Assembly (NCBI GenBank): GCA_016124315.1
Contig: WGNW01000081.1
Coordinates: 1-36,398 of the forward strand
Source: Alphaproteobacteria bacterium
Lineage (GTDB): Bacteria > Pseudomonadota > Alphaproteobacteria > SMXS01
Length of the DNA: 36,398 nucleotides
Reading direction: 5' to 3'
Shown: positions 8,162 to 15,572 of the stretch, one piece after another
Layout of the letters: the number at the start of each line of letters is the position of its first letter
Numbering within the stretch: position 1 is the stretch's first letter
The notes under the pieces: model-generated
What the model saw: the letters and a program-made list of their open reading frames with translations, nothing else
Told to the model about the DNA's origin: nothing
The model's database searches: none
Made by a program: the position numbers and the translations under genes

Positions 8162-9436
8162 TCACGGCGCGCCGGCCGCCGCGACGGCCTGCGGCCCGAC
8201 GGGCGGCAGGACGGCGGTGCGGCTGCGTGACTTGCGCCGTTCCATGTAGAGCGCGGGCAGGGCGAGGCTCGCCACGGCGGCGACGGCGAACAGGTCCTTG
8301 AGCAACTCGGGCAGCGGGCCGAGCTGGCGGTCGAACAGCGCCAGCAGGTAGACCAGGATCACGTGGTAGGCGTAGACCTGCAGCGAGTTGCGGCCCAGAA
8401 GCTGGAGGAAGGGCAGGCGGAACAGCGCGTTGAGGCCCCGCCCGCTCCACCGCGCCGCGGCGCCCTCGGCCCTCGGACCGGCGACGATCAGCCAGCCGAC
8501 CACATATGCCAGGGAAACGAAGTTCAGCAGGTAGATGGCGCCGAACTCGGTCCGGTCGAGGTAGCGAATCAGATGCTCGACCGTGGACTCAGGCAGCAAT
8601 TCCCAGGTCCACGACAGCCGCACGACGGCGAAGAACAGGGTGATGGTCGATGCCATGACGAAGGCGGCGCGCCGTTCCGGGTGGAACACCTCGCGCCAGT
8701 CGATCCGGCCCTGGATGGTCAGCGTGCCCAGGATGAGGGCGCTCATGAACACCACCTGCCACGCCAGCATGTTGAAGTGGGTGCGGAGGACGAGCCCGTT
8801 GTGGAGGGCGCCGAGCACGCTGTCGATCCCCGCGGCCAGCGGGAAGTGCAGGCCGACCTGCACGGCCAGCCAGAGCGCGGCGGACAGCGCGGCGACCCAG
8901 TACCACCGGCCCCTGATGCAGAGCATCAGCAGCGGCGGCGCGGCGACGAGGTAAACGATGTACTGGGGCAGGATGTCCATGTATCCCGGCTGATAGAGGA
9001 GTGCGACCGCGGCGAGGGCCGTTCCGTTGTCGCCGCCGACCAGCAGGCCGAGCCAGTCGCTCCAGGCGCGCTCCGCAGCGGGGAACAGCCGCGCCAGCAG
9101 CAACACGGTGACGATGCAGGCGGTCGAATAGCAGAACAGCTGGAACGCCCGGCGCCAGATCACCGTGGCCGCCCCGCCGAAGCCTCCGTTCGCCATCCGC
9201 CTGGTGTAGACCATGCCGATCAGCAGGCCCGACAGGAAGACGAAGCCCGGCGCGTCCTGGACGAAGCCCAACTCGCCGTGATTCAGCTTCACCAGCTTGT
9301 AGCCGTGCTGGAACGACAGGTGGTTGAGCACCATGAAGACGAGGAAGTAACCCCGCAGGCCGTCGATCACTTCCAGGCGGCGGGGTCCGGAGGCGTTGGG
9401 GCGCATCCCTTCAGGAAACGCGGTCGTCGGTGTCAT
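8162..9436 (-). CDS. opgC: OpgC-family membrane acyltransferase
   Basis: The 424-residue protein has about ten hydrophobic segments. It starts with RRLEVIDGLRGYFLVFMVLNHLSF and has QDAPGFVFLSGLLIGMVYTRRM, typical of the OpgC_C family (PF10129) within the acyltransferase-3-like membrane proteins. OpgC transfers succinyl groups to osmoregulated periplasmic glucans. OpgC-domain proteins in alphaproteobacteria are more varied, so the substrate is not certain. No opgG or opgH lies nearby. ATG 9436 was chosen; an in-frame ATG at 9406 (MRPNASG) is possible. The 278 bases between it and the next plus-strand gene at 9715 hold divergent control sequences, but I could not pick a convincing promoter there. 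Confidence 0.8.
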   Translation of the reverse strand: MTPTTAFPEGMRPNASGPRRLEVIDGLRGYFLVFMVLNHLSFQHGYKLVKLNHGELGFVQDAPGFVFLSGLLIGMVYTRRMANGGFGGAATVIWRRAFQLFCYSTACIVTVLLLARLFPAAERAWSDWLGLLVGGDNGTALAAVALLYQPGYMDILPQYIVYLVAAPPLLMLCIRGRWYWVAALSAALWLAVQVGLHFPLAAGIDSVLGALHNGLVLRTHFNMLAWQVVFMSALILGTLTIQGRIDWREVFHPERRAAFVMASTITLFFAVVRLSWTWELLPESTVEHLIRYLDRTEFGAIYLLNFVSLAYVVGWLIVAGPRAEGAAARWSGRGLNALFRLPFLQLLGRNSLQVYAYHVILVYLLALFDRQLGPLPELLKDLFAVAAVASLALPALYMERRKSRSRTAVLPPVGPQAVAAAGAP

Positions 9437-9714
9437 CGATGTCTGTCAGTCCTGTGCCGGGGCGATGCTGCCCGAATGAAGAGATAGGCGCGAAAGAAGA
9501 GCGATTTGGTCGGGGTTACGGTTTTATCAAGGCGTTGGTGAAAAAATTCGGCGGCGAACCGTCATCATAATTTCAAATGACTGTAACCGGCCTGCAAATC
9601 AACCGGTTTCGCCGTCCTCGATGTCGAATCCCCGGCGAAAGCTGGTTCGGCCGTTGGTCCGGTCCGGCAATCTGTCGTATACCGGCAGTCGTTCCAATGC
9701 GGGGAGAAAAGCGG

Positions 9715-10140
9715 ATGTCGCGTCTCGAGGCGATTTTTGGGGGCCTGAGCCAGAAGCCGGGCGATGCGTTCATGCGTCAGTTGTTCGATCGCTATCGGGC
9801 GCTGATGAACGCCGGCGACGTCGACGCTATCGTTGCGTTGTTCGCGCCCGACGCCCGCTGGGAGGAACCGGTCGGCACGGCGCCTGCCGTCGGCCATGCC
9901 GCCATCCGCGCCCGCTACGCCGCCGCCCTGGAGGGATCGGGCGGCTCCATTCCCATGAAGGCCGACGGCGCCGCGCGCGTCGCCGGCAACCGGGCGCTGG
10001 CCTGCTCCATTGCCGAGGTCTCTCCCGAGGGCTATCCGATGATCGTCGAGACCGCCAACGTGGTGACCTGCAACGAGGAAGGCCTCATCACCGAGATGCT
10101 GGTCTATGTGGGCCTCTCCAGCTTCAAGCGGAAGGAGTAG
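9715..10140 (+). CDS. NTF2/ketosteroid-isomerase-fold protein
   Basis: The product has 141 residues from ATG 9715, which has GGGGAG 8 bases upstream; the frame stays open to 9577 but that part has no recognisable sequence. The pattern RYRALMNAGDVDAIVALFAPDARWEEPVG matches steroid delta-isomerases and other SnoaL/NTF2-like proteins. By eye-alignment to the classical isomerase, Tyr27 matches the catalytic Tyr. The general base Asp is replaced by Glu51 (WEEP for VEDP), and the second active-site Asp by Asn115. Isomerase activity is therefore doubtful and a different small hydrophobic ligand is possible. Only four bases separate it from the next gene, a PPOX-fold protein, so the two form an operon. 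Confidence 0.8.
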   Translation: MSRLEAIFGGLSQKPGDAFMRQLFDRYRALMNAGDVDAIVALFAPDARWEEPVGTAPAVGHAAIRARYAAALEGSGGSIPMKADGAARVAGNRALACSIAEVSPEGYPMIVETANVVTCNEEGLITEMLVYVGLSSFKRKE

Positions 10141-10144
10141 CCCG

Positions 10145-10618
10145 ATGGCCTCGCGCCGCGACCAGATCGCCATGGCGCCGGAGGAGCTCAAGGCGTTCGT
10201 CCTCCGGGAGCACACCCTGATCATCGTCTCCAACGGACCGGGCGGCTTTCCCCACCCCCTGCCGATGTTCTTCTACTACGACGAAGAGGGCCGCTTCCTC
10301 GTCTCCACCTACGGCGCCAGCCAGAAGGTGAAGAACCTCGAACGCGATCCCAGGGTGGCGCTGCTGATCGAGGCCGGCGAGGTCTACGAGCAACTGCAGG
10401 CGATGATGGCCGAGGCGACGGCCGAGATCATCGACGACACCGACTTCGTGGTCGAGACCATGATGAACATCCGCCGCCAGCGCGATCCTGCCAAGACGGC
10501 GTTTCCGCCCGAGGAGATGGAGCAGATCCGCTACGCCGCCCGCAAGCGGGTGATCCTGCGCTTCACCCCGGTGAAGACCATCACCTGGGACCACGCCAAG
10601 CTCGGCGGGTCGTACTAG
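10145..10618 (+). CDS. Pyridoxamine 5'-phosphate oxidase (PPOX) fold flavin/F420-type protein
   Basis: The 157-residue protein starts at ATG 10145 with AAGGAG 7 bases upstream. It has the split-barrel pattern of PPOX/FMN-binding proteins: TLIIVSNGPGGFPHPLPMFFYYDEEGRFLVSTYGASQKVKNLERDPRVALLIE. The stretch QKVKNLERDPRVALLIEAG is characteristic of the Rv1155-like subgroup, which binds FMN, F420 or haem. It lacks the C-terminal PLP-site signature of true PdxH, so it is probably an oxidoreductase of unknown substrate. It is co-transcribed with the NTF2-like gene. Similar pairs occur in steroid, terpene or xenobiotic breakdown regions, but nothing here fixes the substrate. A vapC remnant starts right after its stop. 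Confidence 0.82.
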   Translation: MASRRDQIAMAPEELKAFVLREHTLIIVSNGPGGFPHPLPMFFYYDEEGRFLVSTYGASQKVKNLERDPRVALLIEAGEVYEQLQAMMAEATAEIIDDTDFVVETMMNIRRQRDPAKTAFPPEEMEQIRYAARKRVILRFTPVKTITWDHAKLGGSY

Positions 10619-10622
10619 GTTC

Positions 10623-10913
10623 TATGTCGAAGTCGGATCGATCATGGCGGGCCGCCGCACCGACAACAGGCATGCCGAGGTCACGGATATGGAAACCTGC
10701 ACGGCGGACTTTAGGATAGGCGTTGAGCCGGTTGATCGAACACAGGCGAGGATCGTCCTGGAAGCACGTATCCGGTTCGGCCGTGGCATGGGGCATGGCG
10801 GCGCGCTGAACGTCGGAGACTGTTTCTCCTGCGCGTTGGCGAAGGTGCTGGGCGCACCGCTGCTCTACATCGGTGACGACTTTGCGATGACGGACGTGGT
10901 ATCGGCGCTCTGA
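10623..10913 (+). pseudogene. vapC: C-terminal remnant of a VapC (PIN-domain) toxin gene
   Basis: In frame from 10623 the sequence reads YVEVGSIMAGR, and further on VEPVDRTQARIVLEARIRFGRG, LNVGDCFSCALAKVLGAPLLYIGDDFAMTDV. This follows the last two thirds of a VapC toxin. The Glu of the YVEV stretch and the Asp of GDCF, two of the PIN-domain metal ligands, are present. The N-terminal Asp-bearing strand (roughly 45 residues) is missing, because the homology begins within a few bases of the stop of the PPOX gene at 10618. No start codon with a ribosome site or antitoxin gene precedes it. The usual glycine-rich GRHPAGLN loop is altered to GMGHGGALN. This is a dead relic. An ATG at 10644 could in theory still make an 89-residue peptide. 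Confidence 0.82.
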
Positions 10914-10944
10914 CGCGCCTTTGGGTAATCAGGGGAGACTTGGC

Positions 10945-11739
10945 ATGCAGATCGATTTGAGCGGCAGGACCGCGCTGGTGACCGGCTCGACGGCCGGCAT
11001 CGGCCGCGCGACCATCGACGGGCTCGCCGCCGCCGGCGCGGACGTCGTCGTCAACGGACGGACTCGGGAGGCCGTCGACAAGGCCGTGGCCGAGCTCAAG
11101 GCCGCCCATCCCGGCGTCGGCGTGAGCGGCGTCGCCGCCGACGTCTCGGGTGCCGACGGCTGCGCCGCGCTCGTCGGCGCCGTGCCGGACGTGGACATCC
11201 TGGTCAACAACGTCGCCACCTTCGGGCCCGGCGCGTTCCTCGACCTGGGGGACGCGGAGTGGAACCGCTACTGGGAGACCAACGTGATGTCCGGCGTGCG
11301 CCTGTCGCGGGCCTATCTGGGCGGCATGCTGGAGCGCGACTGGGGGCGCATCGTCTTCATCTCCTCCGAGTCGGCGCAGCGCGTGCCCCGGGACATGGTG
11401 CATTACGGCGCCACCAAGATGGCGCAGATCGCGCTCGCCCGCGGCCTCGCCGAAGCGGCGGCGGGCACCGGCGTCACCGTCAATTCGGTGCTGCCGGGGC
11501 CGACCACGTCGCGCGCCGTCGGCGGCTTCCTCGGCGCCGTCGCCCGGAAGCAGGGCACCACCCCCGAGGAGGTCGGCGCCGGCTTCATCAAGTCGCAGAA
11601 GCCCACCTCGCTGCTGCACCGCTTCACCACGGTCGAGGAGGTGGCGAACATGATCGTCTATCTCTGCTCGCCGCAGGCATCGGGAACCACCGGCGCCGCG
11701 CTCCGGGTGGAGGGCGGCGTCGTGGGAACCTCGCTCTAG
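10945..11739 (+). CDS. Short-chain dehydrogenase/reductase (SDR)
   Basis: The product has 264 residues from ATG 10945, which has AGGGGAG 7 bases upstream. It is a classical SDR that would use NAD(P)H to oxidise or reduce a hydroxy/keto substrate in the cytoplasm. The cofactor loop TGSTAGIG is at residues 13-20, NNVA (variant of NNAG) at 88-91, the catalytic Ser at 140/141 and YGATK (Tyr154, Lys158). The C-terminal part (NSVLPGPTTSRAVGGFLGAVA) shapes the substrate pocket and does not identify the substrate. It follows the vapC remnant and is convergent with the small lipoprotein gene at 11778. It could belong with the NTF2-like/PPOX pair, but the remnant separates them. Confidence 0.92.
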   Translation: MQIDLSGRTALVTGSTAGIGRATIDGLAAAGADVVVNGRTREAVDKAVAELKAAHPGVGVSGVAADVSGADGCAALVGAVPDVDILVNNVATFGPGAFLDLGDAEWNRYWETNVMSGVRLSRAYLGGMLERDWGRIVFISSESAQRVPRDMVHYGATKMAQIALARGLAEAAAGTGVTVNSVLPGPTTSRAVGGFLGAVARKQGTTPEEVGAGFIKSQKPTSLLHRFTTVEEVANMIVYLCSPQASGTTGAALRVEGGVVGTSL

Positions 11740-11777
11740 GCTGTGCGACGGCGGCAGGTCCTGCCCGCCGGCAACGC

Positions 11778-11909
11778 CTACTGCTGGGCGGGTGCCGTCT
11801 TTGCCGGAGGCGGCTGGTACCCGAACTTGCTGTAACGGTGGGTACAGCCGGTCACGAGCACGGACAGAACCATCAAGGCGACGACTTGCTTGACGTGGCT
11901 ACGCTTCAT
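11778..11909 (-). CDS. Small lipoprotein, 43 residues
   Basis: On the minus strand, ATG 11909 opens a 43-codon frame: MKRSHVKQVVALMVLSVLVTGC, then a tail rich in Pro and Ala ending PAKTAPAQQ. It has a positive n-region, a hydrophobic h-region and the lipobox LVTGC with the lipidated Cys at 22, leaving a mature peptide of only 22 residues. GAGGGAG lies about 7 bases before the ATG. The gene starts 41 bases after the stop of the ceramide-synthase-like gene on the same strand, so it looks like the last gene of the lptF-lptG-flippase-hydroxylase run. Function is unknown. It could be an outer-membrane accessory peptide of that system or an unrelated entericidin-like peptide. It lies between two large genes and is easily missed. 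Confidence 0.75.
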   Translation of the reverse strand: MKRSHVKQVVALMVLSVLVTGCTHRYSKFGYQPPPAKTAPAQQ

Positions 11910-11950
11910 CTCGCTACTCCCTCAGGCCAGTTCCTCAGCGAGGCGCCCCC

Positions 11951-13102
11951 CTAGAGCGCCTTCTCATACACCCGATATGTTTTGTAGTGCCGGCACAGGA
12001 TCATTTCCAGGATGCGCTGCATCGGCACGTTGCTTTCCAGGATCCAGGACAGCTCGGCGCGGCGGTAGCCGACGTCCTTGACGGTCGCGGCGCGGATGGT
12101 CTCGATCAGCAGCAGCGCCATGGAAGCGCCGGCCAGCGTGCCCTGGAACTCCTGGCGCACGCCCATCAGCGGCACGCGGCACCAGGTCGGCGACTTGATC
12201 ATCAGCCGCCACACCAGCTTGGCCCAGCCAAAGGGCAGGATGTTGCCGTTCAGGTCAGAGGCGGCCTGGTTGATGTCAGGGACCGTCAGCATAAAGGCGG
12301 TGGGCTTGCCGTCCCACTCCGCGATCATGCAGCCCTCCTCCTTGACGAAGGGCTTCAGGTCCTTGCCCATCTTGTCGATCTCGGCGTCGGTCATGGGGAT
12401 GAAGCCCCAGTTGTCGCGCCAGGCGTCGTTGAAGATGTCGATGATGATGCGCAGGTCCTGCTCGAAGTGCTTCTTGGTCATGCGGCGCAGGCGGAGCTTC
12501 TCCTGCTTGCGCGCCTTGGCCAGGATGCGCTGGACGTTGGCTGGGAACTCCCGGGTGATGTCGAGGTCGTAGGCCCACAGATCCTGGATCTTGGCGTAGC
12601 CCATGGTCTCGACGTGCTGGCCGTAGTAGGGCCGGGCATGCCCCATCAGGATACGCGGCGGCTCGTTGAAGCCGTCCACCAGCAGGCCCGATTCCTCGTT
12701 GATCGAGGGACTGAACGGCCCCAGCGCCCGGGTCATCCCGCGCGCCTTGAGCCACTCCTCGGCGGCGTGGAAGAGGGCGTCGAACACCAGCGGATCGTCG
12801 ACCGCCTCGAGGAAGCCGAAATGGCCGGTGCCCTGGCCCTGGTGCTCCTGCGCCAGCCGGTCCACCTGGGCGCTGATCCGGCCCACCGGCTTGCCGTCGA
12901 CGCGGGCGAGGAAATAGGCGGCCTCGGCGTGCTGGAAGAACGGGTTCTTCTGCCGGTTGAGGATGTCGCGGCGCTCGAAGCGCAGCGGTGGCGCCCAGTA
13001 GGGGTCGTCCTTGTAGATCGCCCAGGGGACGTCGATGAAGGTTTCCAGGTCGGCCTTGGAGGTGACCTCGGCGACGTGCACGTCGCCCTCGCCGAACATC
13101 AT
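11951..13102 (-). CDS. GNAT-fold N-acyltransferase, probable bacterial ceramide synthase (bCerS-like)
   Basis: The product has 383 residues from the first of two adjacent ATGs (13102; the second gives 382). Recognisable stretches are VPWAIYKDDPYWAPPLRFERRDIL, NPFFQHAEAAYFLARVDGKPVGRISAQVD, ALGPFSPSINEESGLLVDGF, MGHARPYYGQHVETMGY and a C-terminal ELSWILESNVPMQRILE. They follow a family that databases call GNAT/acyl-CoA N-acyltransferase or, wrongly, dATP pyrophosphohydrolase. As I recall, the Caulobacter crescentus ceramide synthase, which N-acylates 3-ketosphinganine, belongs to this family. Its position between a fatty acid hydroxylase (5 bases upstream) and a lipoprotein gene, near spt, acp and cerR, supports that role. 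The assignment is by remembered resemblance and context, not by alignment. Confidence 0.68.
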   Translation of the reverse strand: MMFGEGDVHVAEVTSKADLETFIDVPWAIYKDDPYWAPPLRFERRDILNRQKNPFFQHAEAAYFLARVDGKPVGRISAQVDRLAQEHQGQGTGHFGFLEAVDDPLVFDALFHAAEEWLKARGMTRALGPFSPSINEESGLLVDGFNEPPRILMGHARPYYGQHVETMGYAKIQDLWAYDLDITREFPANVQRILAKARKQEKLRLRRMTKKHFEQDLRIIIDIFNDAWRDNWGFIPMTDAEIDKMGKDLKPFVKEEGCMIAEWDGKPTAFMLTVPDINQAASDLNGNILPFGWAKLVWRLMIKSPTWCRVPLMGVRQEFQGTLAGASMALLLIETIRAATVKDVGYRRAELSWILESNVPMQRILEMILCRHYKTYRVYEKAL

Positions 13103-13107
13103 GCGGC

Positions 13108-13872
13108 TCAGGCCGCTTCGCGACGGCGGTCGCGCGGCGTACCCTTGGCGACGCCGCCGGACAGGCGGGCGACCCACGGGTACCGCTCGGCCATGGCGTC
13201 GTCGTAACCCAGATTGAACACGGTGGCGCTCTTCACCGGTCGGCTGTCGTTGGTGTAGAGCGTCCCGAACAGGCGGTCCCAGCCGAAATTGGTGATGCCG
13301 TAGTTGCCCTGCTCATTGTGGAAATGGTGCGCCATGTGGAGCTGCTTCATGCGCGCCAGGATGCGGTTCCGGGGCTTGTAGGACAGGTGCTCCACGCAGT
13401 GGCAGAATTCGTAGAAGCAGGTGATCAGGCAGCCAGTCGCCAGCCCGAACGCTGCGCCCGGCCAGCCGGCCAGCGCGAAGCCGACAGGCATGCTGACCAG
13501 CGCTACGGTCGGCAGCGTGGTGTAGAGCGCGCCGAACAGGATGTGCAGGTCGTGCGGGTCCTGGTGGTGGTCGTAGTGGATGCGCTTCCAGACCGGCGCG
13601 GTGACCGGCGACTTGGCCAGCCAGTTGCCGTGCAGGATGAACCGGTGGATGCCGTACCAGGCGAGCGGATAGAGCAGGCCGGCGGCGAGGCCGGTGAGGG
13701 CGAGCCGGCCCAGGCTTGCGCTGCTGGTCAGCGCGTAGGCGTAGCCGGCGACGGCGACCACCAGGTAGGCCTGGATGGCGTAGTACTGGAAGTACGCGAC
13801 CACCAGTTCCTTCAGCGTCATCTTGTCCAGATGATGCCGGCGCCGCTTCCAGAAACCGATCTTTGCAACCAC
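13108..13872 (-). CDS. Fatty acid hydroxylase/sterol desaturase family membrane protein
   Basis: This is a 254-residue di-iron membrane oxygenase. The histidine clusters are HRFILH (76-81), HYDHH plus DPH (99-107), HCVEH (158-162) and HMAHHFH (179-185), the arrangement of the FA_hydroxylase superfamily (PF04116) that includes Scs7/FA2H and Sur2 sphingolipid hydroxylases. Hydrophobic segments lie at about 30-55, 58-75, 112-135 and 138-157. The frame remains open for more than a thousand codons upstream by chance. GTG 13872 is chosen because AGGA lies about 9 bases before it and MVAKIGFWKRRRHH is a plausible N-terminus. It lies 5 bases before the ceramide-synthase-like gene, so hydroxylation of a ceramide acyl or sphingoid chain is the natural guess. 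Nothing in the sequence proves the substrate. Confidence 0.88.
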   Translation of the reverse strand: MVAKIGFWKRRRHHLDKMTLKELVVAYFQYYAIQAYLVVAVAGYAYALTSSASLGRLALTGLAAGLLYPLAWYGIHRFILHGNWLAKSPVTAPVWKRIHYDHHQDPHDLHILFGALYTTLPTVALVSMPVGFALAGWPGAAFGLATGCLITCFYEFCHCVEHLSYKPRNRILARMKQLHMAHHFHNEQGNYGITNFGWDRLFGTLYTNDSRPVKSATVFNLGYDDAMAERYPWVARLSGGVAKGTPRDRRREAA

Positions 13873-13927
13873 GGATACCGTCCTGCCTTTTCCCTTCGAG
13901 GTCGCGCATTGTAGCACGATGGGCTGG

Positions 13928-13956
13928 AAAATAGTCGTCCTGCGGCGATTATCCAA
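13928..13956 (-). promoter_or_regulatory. Candidate promoter for the hydroxylase/acyltransferase/lipoprotein genes
   Basis: On the minus strand TTGGAT (13951-13956) and TATTTT (13928-13933) are spaced by exactly 17 bases inside the 119-base gap between the flippase and the hydroxylase. A second -10-like TACAAT lies at 13908-13913 without a good -35. These suggest a promoter internal to the run, so the downstream genes could be expressed apart from lptFG. Confidence 0.35.
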
Positions 13957-13991
13957 ATGGAAAGGCAAGGGCTGCAAGGGCCGCGGCCGAG

Positions 13992-15563
13992 CTAGCGCCG
14001 CAGCAGGAAGGGCAGGTGCCGCGCCAGCTTCTTCGGCACCACGAGCTGGGCGTCCTCGCGCGCGAAACCGAATCGGATTAGGGCGCCGAGGACGATCAGC
14101 AGGGTGACGATGCCGAGGATGAAGTAGCCGGTACGCCACATGCCGGCGGTGAAATGGAACAGCGCCACCATGCCCGCCGAAAGGGCCAGCGCCGTTGCCA
14201 CCGGCCGCGCCAGCCGGCGGTCGTAGGGCCGCAGCCCGTAGACGTAGCGCACCTGCAGGAAGCCCATCAGGGCGGTCATGTTGATGCCGCCGGCCGCGGC
14301 GAGGGCGGCGGCGGCCATGCTGCCGCGCAGCCCGCCGCCGAACAGCTCGGGCATCGGGATGAGCAGGAAGGCGAGAACCGCCGTGGTGGTGACTCCGGCG
14401 GCGGCATTGAAGAACGGAATCCGGTAGCGCCCGATCATCGCCAGGATCGACGTTGACGGTCCGGATACCACTTCGAGGCTGCGGCCGATCACCAGGATCA
14501 GCATGGCGCCGGCGCCGGCGACGAATTCCGAACCGCTCTGGCGCAGCAACTCGTGGCGATAGCACACCACCAGGGTGGCGACGGGGATGAAAGCGGCCAC
14601 GGAGACGCGGGTGGCGAAGGCGAGCATCTCGCGGAGCTGTTCGCGCTGGTGCAGGTCGCTGCGCGCCGCGGTCATCGGGGCGAGCACATATTCGAAGCTT
14701 TCCCGGAACACGTTGAGCACGCTGACCAGCTTGCGCGCGGCGGCGTAGACGCCGGCGGCCTCGGCGCCGCGCGCGCCCGGCAGCATCATGTTGAGAAAGA
14801 TCACCGGCAGCCAGGAATGCCACTTCTTGGCGAAGTTCGGCAGCAGCATGCTCGAGGAATAGAACACCATTTCGCGGCCGAGGCCGCCGCCCAGCCCGGT
14901 CTTCGTCACCAGATGCCTCAGGCCGTAATACTTGTTCACCAGCCGCAACGCGAAGGCTGCGGTGACGGCCAGGCCGATCAGGTGCGAGATGAATAGTCCG
15001 AGGGACAGGAAGCCCAGCCACCAGAACAGCACGCCGAACAGCAGGCGGAAGCCCTGCTCGTAGAAGATGCGGACCTTCACCTCGGGCCCGAACACGGCCC
15101 GCGCCCGGATCGCGCCGGTCGCCACCTCGACCGCCGACCATAGCGGCACGGCGAAGGCGTAGAGCCGGATGATCGTGAGCAGATGCTGGGAATCCTGGGC
15201 GTTGGCGTTGATCACCCTGGCCAGCAGCGGCGCCGACGCCGCCATCGCGATGCCGACCAGGCAGCTGACGCTGAGCGTGGTGTTCACCGCGTATTTCAGC
15301 ACCCGGCCGGCTTCGGCCTCGTTGGGTGCCCCCGGCACGAACCGTTGCAGCGCCATGGTCATGCCGAAATCGGAGACGATGGCCAGCCCCTGCACCACGC
15401 CCCACAGGGTCATGAACAGCCCGAAGGTCTGCGAGCCGTACATCTGGGTGAACAGGAAGAAGCTGAGCAGTTCGATCACCGCGCCGGCGCGTCCCAGCAG
15501 CGCCTTGCCGGCGCCGCGTGCCATCACTGCCTGGGTCGAGGGGCCGGGCGGCGCCGTGGACAT
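13992..15563 (-). CDS. Polysaccharide/oligosaccharide (Wzx/MOP-type) flippase
   Basis: This 523-residue protein has about 12-14 hydrophobic segments. It begins ARGAGKALLGRAGAVIELLSFFLFTQMYGSQTFGLFMTLWGVVQGLAIVSDFGMTMALQRFVP, the usual first helices of MOP-superfamily lipopolysaccharide/oligosaccharide flippases. A cytoplasmic stretch VYAAARKLVSVLNVFRESFEYVLAPM follows the pattern of these exporters. Members move lipid-linked sugars or lipid II across the inner membrane. No glycosyltransferase is adjacent. Instead the gene sits 9 bases downstream of lptG and upstream of the hydroxylase and ceramide-synthase-like genes, which raises the possibility that it flips a sphingolipid or its glycosylated form. 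The substrate is not predictable from the sequence. Confidence 0.85.
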   Translation of the reverse strand: MSTAPPGPSTQAVMARGAGKALLGRAGAVIELLSFFLFTQMYGSQTFGLFMTLWGVVQGLAIVSDFGMTMALQRFVPGAPNEAEAGRVLKYAVNTTLSVSCLVGIAMAASAPLLARVINANAQDSQHLLTIIRLYAFAVPLWSAVEVATGAIRARAVFGPEVKVRIFYEQGFRLLFGVLFWWLGFLSLGLFISHLIGLAVTAAFALRLVNKYYGLRHLVTKTGLGGGLGREMVFYSSSMLLPNFAKKWHSWLPVIFLNMMLPGARGAEAAGVYAAARKLVSVLNVFRESFEYVLAPMTAARSDLHQREQLREMLAFATRVSVAAFIPVATLVVCYRHELLRQSGSEFVAGAGAMLILVIGRSLEVVSGPSTSILAMIGRYRIPFFNAAAGVTTTAVLAFLLIPMPELFGGGLRGSMAAAALAAAGGINMTALMGFLQVRYVYGLRPYDRRLARPVATALALSAGMVALFHFTAGMWRTGYFILGIVTLLIVLGALIRFGFAREDAQLVVPKKLARHLPFLLRR

Positions 15564-15572
15564 GGGGGTGAC

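Noticed and set aside
9577..9714. Upstream extension of the NTF2-like gene
   Set aside because: The extra 46 codons have no family character, and the ATG at 9715 has a proper ribosome site.
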